Positions 59,913 through 64,000 of a stretch of DNA of 64,000 bases are shown here, one piece after another. Each line of letters begins with the position of its first letter. The stretch's first letter is position 1. This DNA is from Chitinophaga pinensis (GTDB lineage: Bacteria; Bacteroidota; Bacteroidia; 2-12-FULL-35-15): assembly GCA_945885475.1 (NCBI GenBank), contig CAMCYR010000011.1:1-64000 (forward strand), given 5' to 3'. A program made the translations under genes and the position numbers. The notes beneath the pieces are model-generated. The model made no database searches and was not told the DNA's origin. It worked only from the letters and a program-made list of their open reading frames with translations.

Positions 59913-61256
59913 TTAACCTTTATAAAACAGCCATTTGCCAAGTTCTTTCCAGCTTATCTTTTTTCCATACATCAAAATTCCTGTACGGTAAATCTTTCCA
60001 GCTAGCCATGTTGTAAAAAGAAAACCTAGAACCAACAAGCCCATAGACAAAGCTATCTCCAATGCAGAAACGCCACCAAATGGCAAACGGACCATCATTA
60101 CAACAGGAGAAGTGAGCGGAATCATAGAAAACCAAACGGCCAATGAACCTTCGGGATCTTGCATTACAGTTTGTGCGATACCAAAAGAAAAAATAAGCGG
60201 AATGGTAATAGGTAACATAAACTGATTGGTATCTGCTTCACTATCCACAGCAGCACCTATGGCTGCAAACATTGCACTATACATCAAATAACCTACTAAG
60301 AAATAAAACAAGAAACACAATGTAATGAATGGCATATCTACCTGCTTAAAATCATTCCATAATTGTGTCATCTCATTTGGCTCTTCAATTTTACCCATTT
60401 TTTCAAAATCCAAATTCTCTCCAATCTTAATAACTTCTTCTTTCGCTTGAATTTGTTTCATATCAATGTCTTTCAAAAATGTAGCAACAGCAACAGTGTA
60501 AAGAGTAGTTGATAGTATTACCCAAAGTAAAAACTGAGTCAATCCTACTAAAGCTACACCAACAATTTTCCCCATCATTAATTGGAATGGTTTTACTGAT
60601 GATAGAATCACTTCTACTATTCGACTTGTTTTTTCTTCCATCACGCCACGCATGACTTGCACTCCATACATAAAAATAAAAATGTAGATCATAATTGCTG
60701 CGACAAGTCCGATCCCCATATATAAGCCTGTATTTGTTTTTTTATCATTCCCCGCTTCGTCCACTTGTGTCGTAATCATCGTAAACGTCGATTTATCTTT
60801 CGCGTCCTTGATCAGATTGACATTCACTTTGTTCTTTGCAAGCATAACTTCATAAAGCATTTTACTAATGCTATACTGAATATGCTGTTGAGCAGAATTA
60901 CTCAATTGTTTTTTGTAAAATAAATTAATCCCGTTTTGTCCGCCATTTAAAACATTTTTTGGTATCCATAAAATAGCATCATAATCGGTATCAAAAAAAC
61001 CTGCACGTGCCTGCTCAATTGTAATGGGAGGATAATCAAAATGAACAATATCTTTCTCCTGAATTAGTCCAGTAAATAAAAAACTATCGTCAATCACTTC
61101 CACCTTTTGTTTCTCGGTTTTCTGCATCGACAACCAAATTGGAACAATCATGATACCGACCATTAATATAGGACCAAGAATTGTCATCAGGATGAATGAC
61201 TTTTTCTTTACCCGTGAAAGATATTCACGCTTTATTATGAGAAGTATTTTATTCAT
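59913..61256 (-). CDS. ABC-2-type transporter permease (NatB-like)
   Basis: A 447-residue membrane protein: one N-terminal helix, a long extracytoplasmic domain (~50-190) and about five helices at the C-terminus. The ATG at 61256 (MNKILLIIKREYLSRVKKK) matches the usual start; the longer frame is rejected. MRGVMEEKTSRIVEVILSSVKP (cited as EEKTSRIVEVILSSVKP) is the conserved coupling segment of NatB-type permeases. It is probably the partner of the ATPase 123 nt upstream. Substrate is unknown; NatAB in Bacillus exports sodium. Confidence 0.87.
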   Translation of the reverse strand: MNKILLIIKREYLSRVKKKSFILMTILGPILMVGIMIVPIWLSMQKTEKQKVEVIDDSFLFTGLIQEKDIVHFDYPPITIEQARAGFFDTDYDAILWIPKNVLNGGQNGINLFYKKQLSNSAQQHIQYSISKMLYEVMLAKNKVNVNLIKDAKDKSTFTMITTQVDEAGNDKKTNTGLYMGIGLVAAIMIYIFIFMYGVQVMRGVMEEKTSRIVEVILSSVKPFQLMMGKIVGVALVGLTQFLLWVILSTTLYTVAVATFLKDIDMKQIQAKEEVIKIGENLDFEKMGKIEEPNEMTQLWNDFKQVDMPFITLCFLFYFLVGYLMYSAMFAAIGAAVDSEADTNQFMLPITIPLIFSFGIAQTVMQDPEGSLAVWFSMIPLTSPVVMMVRLPFGGVSALEIALSMGLLVLGFLFTTWLAGKIYRTGILMYGKKISWKELGKWLFYKG

Positions 61257-61379
61257 GTATTTTCGAATTACGACCATGCACTTCGACTCCACTCAGTGTG
61301 AAGTCTTAAATAATATTATATTAATGAATCAGTATTTAATTGATTTTGACTTATGACTTAACTCTTTTGACTTATTTTT

Positions 61380-62327
61380 TTATTCTATAAAATTACTTTG
61401 TGTTCCAATACTATTTTGTTCGCTTACTTTCTTTATAAAAATATCATTCATACTCGGAACGAGCTCTTTGAAAGAATGTATTTCAACAGCGGACAAAACC
61501 GATAACAACAGCTGATTAGCTGTGCTCCCGGGTGTTAATTGAATTTGCGCCTTACACAATTCACCTTCAGCCTTGTATTCGCCTAACTTACCGTATGTCC
61601 ACAACGAATTAGTAAAGCCCATCATGTTCCCGGTAAATTCAACTTCAAAAAGATTGGATTTATTTTCTTTACGGATATCTTTCACCGAACCGTCAATGAT
61701 TTTTCTTGAACGATTAATCAAGGCTATATTGTCGCACAACTCTTCTACAGATCCCATATTATGTGTCGAGAATAATATAGTAGCGCCTTGTGCTTTTAAA
61801 TTTAAGATCTCGTTTTTGATAATGTTTGCATTGATAGGATCGAATCCACTGAAGGGTTCATCAAGGATCAACAGTTTGGGTTCATGCATCACTGTTACAA
61901 TAAATTGAACCTTTTGCTGCATACCCTTTGAAAGTTCTTCTACTTTTTTATGCCACCAAGCATCTATCTCAAATTTTTCAAACCAGTATTTTAATTTCTT
62001 CTTTGCATCCGCCTTTTTCATTCCCTTCAATTGAGCCAAGTATAATGCCTGCTCTCCCACTTCCATTTTTTTATATAAACCCCGCTCTTCAGGCAGATAA
62101 CCGATTTGCTCCACATGCTTCGGTGAAAGTTTTTCGTTTTCAAAAAAAACTTCCCCGCTATCCGGACCGGTAATTTGATTGATGATTCGAATGAGAGATG
62201 TTTTTCCAGCACCATTGGGACCAAGCAAACCAAAAATACTTTGCGCCGGAATATCGAGGCTCACATCATCTAAAGCAGTATGTGTTGCATAGCGTTTTAC
62301 TATATTTTTTGCCGATAGAATATTCAT
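61380..62327 (-). CDS. ABC transporter ATP-binding protein (NatA-like)
   Basis: A 315-residue ATPase. Walker A GLLGPNGAGKTSLIR (~33-47), Q-loop IGYLPEERGLYKK, signature LSKGMQQKVQF, Walker B LLILDEPFSGFDP and H-loop STHNM are all intact. The PEERGLY sequence is typical of the DrrA/NatA export subgroup with a C-terminal regulatory extension (~225-315). It starts 1 nt after the dnaJ stop, so it is translated from the grpE-dnaJ transcript. It pairs with the NatB-like permease downstream. Confidence 0.9.
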   Translation of the reverse strand: MNILSAKNIVKRYATHTALDDVSLDIPAQSIFGLLGPNGAGKTSLIRIINQITGPDSGEVFFENEKLSPKHVEQIGYLPEERGLYKKMEVGEQALYLAQLKGMKKADAKKKLKYWFEKFEIDAWWHKKVEELSKGMQQKVQFIVTVMHEPKLLILDEPFSGFDPINANIIKNEILNLKAQGATILFSTHNMGSVEELCDNIALINRSRKIIDGSVKDIRKENKSNLFEVEFTGNMMGFTNSLWTYGKLGEYKAEGELCKAQIQLTPGSTANQLLLSVLSAVEIHSFKELVPSMNDIFIKKVSEQNSIGTQSNFIE

Positions 62328-62328
62328 T

Positions 62329-63486
62329 TTATTCGAAATACTGTTTCATCCGTTCAAAGAAACCTTTGTCTTTTTTAGTCGGATTGGGTTTGAAATTCGT
62401 AGATTCTTTCAAATCCTCTAGAATTTTTTTCTCCTCTTTCGAAAGATGCTGTGGTGTCCAAACATTTATATTTACCAAAATATCACCGCGACCATACGTA
62501 TTAATATCAGGCAATCCTTTTCCTTTTAAACGAAGTACTTTTCCGCTTTGTGTACCTGGTTCAACTTTAATCTTCGCTTTACCGTCTATAGTCGGAACTT
62601 CAATTTGAGTTCCCAAAGCTGCATCAGAATAACTTACAAAATGGTCATAAAACAAATTCATGCCATCGCGTTTCAAATGCTCGTGTTCTATTTCTTCGAT
62701 CACAACAATCAAATCACCCGCAACTCCACCACGCGCTCCCATATTTCCCCGTCCCGCTACTGACAATTGCATGCCATCCGCTACACCTGCAGGGATGTTA
62801 ATATTGATTACTTCTTCATCGCGCACAATTCCATCACCATGACAAGCAGTACATTTATCTGTGATTGTCTGACCTTCACCTCCACATGTAGGACATGTAT
62901 TCGTTGTTTGCATTGCACCCAAAATCGTATTTGTAATCCGGGTAACTTGTCCGGAACCTTTACACGTTGAACAGCTATTAAATGCTGATCCGTTTTTGGC
63001 GCCGGTGCCGGTGCAGGTTTTGCAAGAAACGTATTTATTTACTTTTATTTTTTTCTCAACTCCATTTGCAATCTCTTCTAGATTCAACTTCACTTTAACA
63101 CGAAGATTAGAACCTCTGTTCACTCTGCGTCCACCTCTTCTGCTTCCACCACCTCCACCAAAGTGGCCACCAAAAACATCTCCAAACTGACTGAAGATAT
63201 CATCCATATTCATGCCGCCAAAACCCTGACCGCCTCCACCGCCAAAACCACCATTACCACCACCCATTCCGGCATGACCGTATTGATCGTAACGCTGTTT
63301 CTTTTCAGGATTACTTAATATCTCATATGCTTCCGCAGCTTCTTTAAAGAGATCTTCGGCCGCTTTGTCACCCGGGTTTTTGTCAGGATGATATTTTATA
63401 GCCATCTTGCGATAAGCCTTTTTTATTTCTTCAGCACTTGCACCCTTTGATATTTCTAATATATCGTAAAAATCTTTTTTAGCCAT
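62329..63486 (-). CDS. dnaJ: chaperone protein DnaJ
   Basis: A 385-residue class I J-protein. The ATG at 63486 ([12 protein letters not shown]) is used; the longer frame lacks homology. The J domain has the HPD motif in [12 protein letters not shown] Gly/Phe-rich linker (~75-130) follows. The zinc centre has four CxxCxGxG repeats: [24 protein letters not shown] and CTACHGDG. The C-terminal client domains end near [16 protein letters not shown]. It stimulates DnaK ATPase with GrpE, whose gene lies 59 nt upstream. Confidence 0.96.
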   Translation of the reverse strand: MAKKDFYDILEISKGASAEEIKKAYRKMAIKYHPDKNPGDKAAEDLFKEAAEAYEILSNPEKKQRYDQYGHAGMGGGNGGFGGGGGQGFGGMNMDDIFSQFGDVFGGHFGGGGGSRRGGRRVNRGSNLRVKVKLNLEEIANGVEKKIKVNKYVSCKTCTGTGAKNGSAFNSCSTCKGSGQVTRITNTILGAMQTTNTCPTCGGEGQTITDKCTACHGDGIVRDEEVININIPAGVADGMQLSVAGRGNMGARGGVAGDLIVVIEEIEHEHLKRDGMNLFYDHFVSYSDAALGTQIEVPTIDGKAKIKVEPGTQSGKVLRLKGKGLPDINTYGRGDILVNINVWTPQHLSKEEKKILEDLKESTNFKPNPTKKDKGFFERMKQYFE

Positions 63487-63545
63487 CTTATCATTTTGTA
63501 AATTTATCAAATTTGAGATTTGACACAAACCCTCAAATTGTCAAC

Positions 63546-64000
63546 CTAACTTCCTATTACTACTTTTGCGAAACGAATTATTTTTCCGTTTAATCTATAA
63601 CCCTTCTCCAACTCTTCCACCACTTTACCTTTCAGTTCATCAGAGGGCACCGGGATATTCGTAATCGCTTCATGAATATCCGCATCAAACAATTCACCAA
63701 CGGCATTCATTTCAGATAATCCTTTTTGAGTTAAGGATGTCTTTAATTTATTGAAGATCAAATTCACACCATCATTTACAGCATTCACATCTGTTGTTTC
63801 TGAATTTGATTTTATGGCTCTTTCAAAATCATCCAATACCGGCAATATACTTTTGAATACATCTTCCCCTCCGGATTGCAGCATCTCGATCTTTTCCTTT
63901 GCTGTCCGTTTTCTGAAGTTATCGAACTCAGAATACAAGCGAAGGTATTTATCATTCAACTCGTCTGATTTCATTTTCAAATCCGCAATTTGTTTTTCTT
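63546..64000 (-). CDS. grpE: nucleotide exchange factor GrpE, 5' partial
   Basis: The frame is open to the window edge (EKQIADLKMKSDELNDKYLR), so the start lies outside. The visible ~150 residues include the coiled-coil end, YSEFDNFRKRTAKEK (the conserved DNFRKR segment) and the C-terminal beta domain with ILPVLDDFERAI and VVEELEKGYRLNGKIIRFAKV (cited as EKGYRLNGKIIRFAKV). GrpE releases ADP from DnaK. It heads the dnaJ-natA run. Confidence 0.94.
   Translation of the reverse strand, partial: EKQIADLKMKSDELNDKYLRLYSEFDNFRKRTAKEKIEMLQSGGEDVFKSILPVLDDFERAIKSNSETTDVNAVNDGVNLIFNKLKTSLTQKGLSEMNAVGELFDADIHEAITNIPVPSDELKGKVVEELEKGYRLNGKIIRFAKVVIGS

Overview
The window is a low-GC chromosomal segment from a member of the Bacteroidota. 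Five predicted secreted proteins end in a type IX secretion (T9SS, Por/gliding) C-terminal sorting domain. Several promoters match the Bacteroidota TTTG / TAnnTTTG pattern, and leaders are A-rich without Shine-Dalgarno sites. The gene stock (WaaA, SusCD-free glycan enzymes, FHS-type sugar porter, NtrC-like regulator without a helix-turn-helix) fits a free-living or environmental member. I cannot place it to genus. The segment begins inside one gene (a T9SS cargo protein) and ends inside another (grpE).

Layout. 1-2.5 kb: two T9SS cargo proteins. 2.7-11.8 kb: housekeeping and envelope genes (folK, deoxynucleoside kinase, TPR/OmpA-like lipoprotein, SpoU methyltransferase, GT39-like glycosyltransferase, mutS, TerB-like protein). 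11.9-14.5 kb: tRNA-Gly(GCC) and tRNA-Leu(UAA) separated by a hipBA toxin-antitoxin module. 14.5-22.2 kb: a minus-strand block of secreted proteins (purple-acid-type phosphatase, glycine-rich protein, PhoD phosphatase, di-haem peroxidase). 22.4-27.5 kb: a divergent mutagenesis cassette (S24/LexA-like repressor, Y-family polymerase, short DnaE polymerase) around a perfect palindromic operator. 27.9-30.1 kb: a SoxB-like Tat-exported metallohydrolase, then the remains of a MarR-type regulator. 30.1-45.1 kb: a long minus-strand region for N-glycan breakdown (GH92, GH2 beta-mannosidase, CutC, glycosylasparaginase, GH20, ROK kinase, FHS sugar porter). This region is interrupted by a thiosulfate module (TsdA plus two YeeE/YedE half-porters) and by a DUF559 nuclease gene whose 3' half is an 81-bp palindromic repeat array. 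45.3-47.3 kb: waaA and an outer-membrane barrel. 47.4-57.7 kb: a plus-strand polysaccharide operon (WbpE, Ugd, UXS, WbpD, WbpB, WbpA, RfbB, WbpP, YwqE-like phosphatase, glutaminyl cyclase). 57.7-64 kb: sigma-54 response regulator, Ppx/GppA, ABC exporter, dnaJ, grpE.

How the genes fit together. The glycan enzymes would remove mannose from N-glycans outside or in the periplasm, cut the GlcNAc-Asn link and release GlcNAc, which the FHS porter and ROK kinase would take in and phosphorylate. The Wbp proteins supply the dehydrogenase, oxidase, aminotransferase and acetyltransferase needed for UDP-2,3-diacetamido-2,3-dideoxyglucuronate. Neighbouring genes make UDP-GlcA, UDP-Xyl, dTDP-4-keto-6-deoxyglucose and UDP-GalNAc. 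No glycosyltransferase, flippase or polymerase for the polysaccharide lies in the window.

The strongest candidates for a second look are the DUF559 gene fused to its own REP-like palindromes, the S24-dinB-dnaE cassette with its operator, and the thiosulfate module inside a GlcNAc operon.
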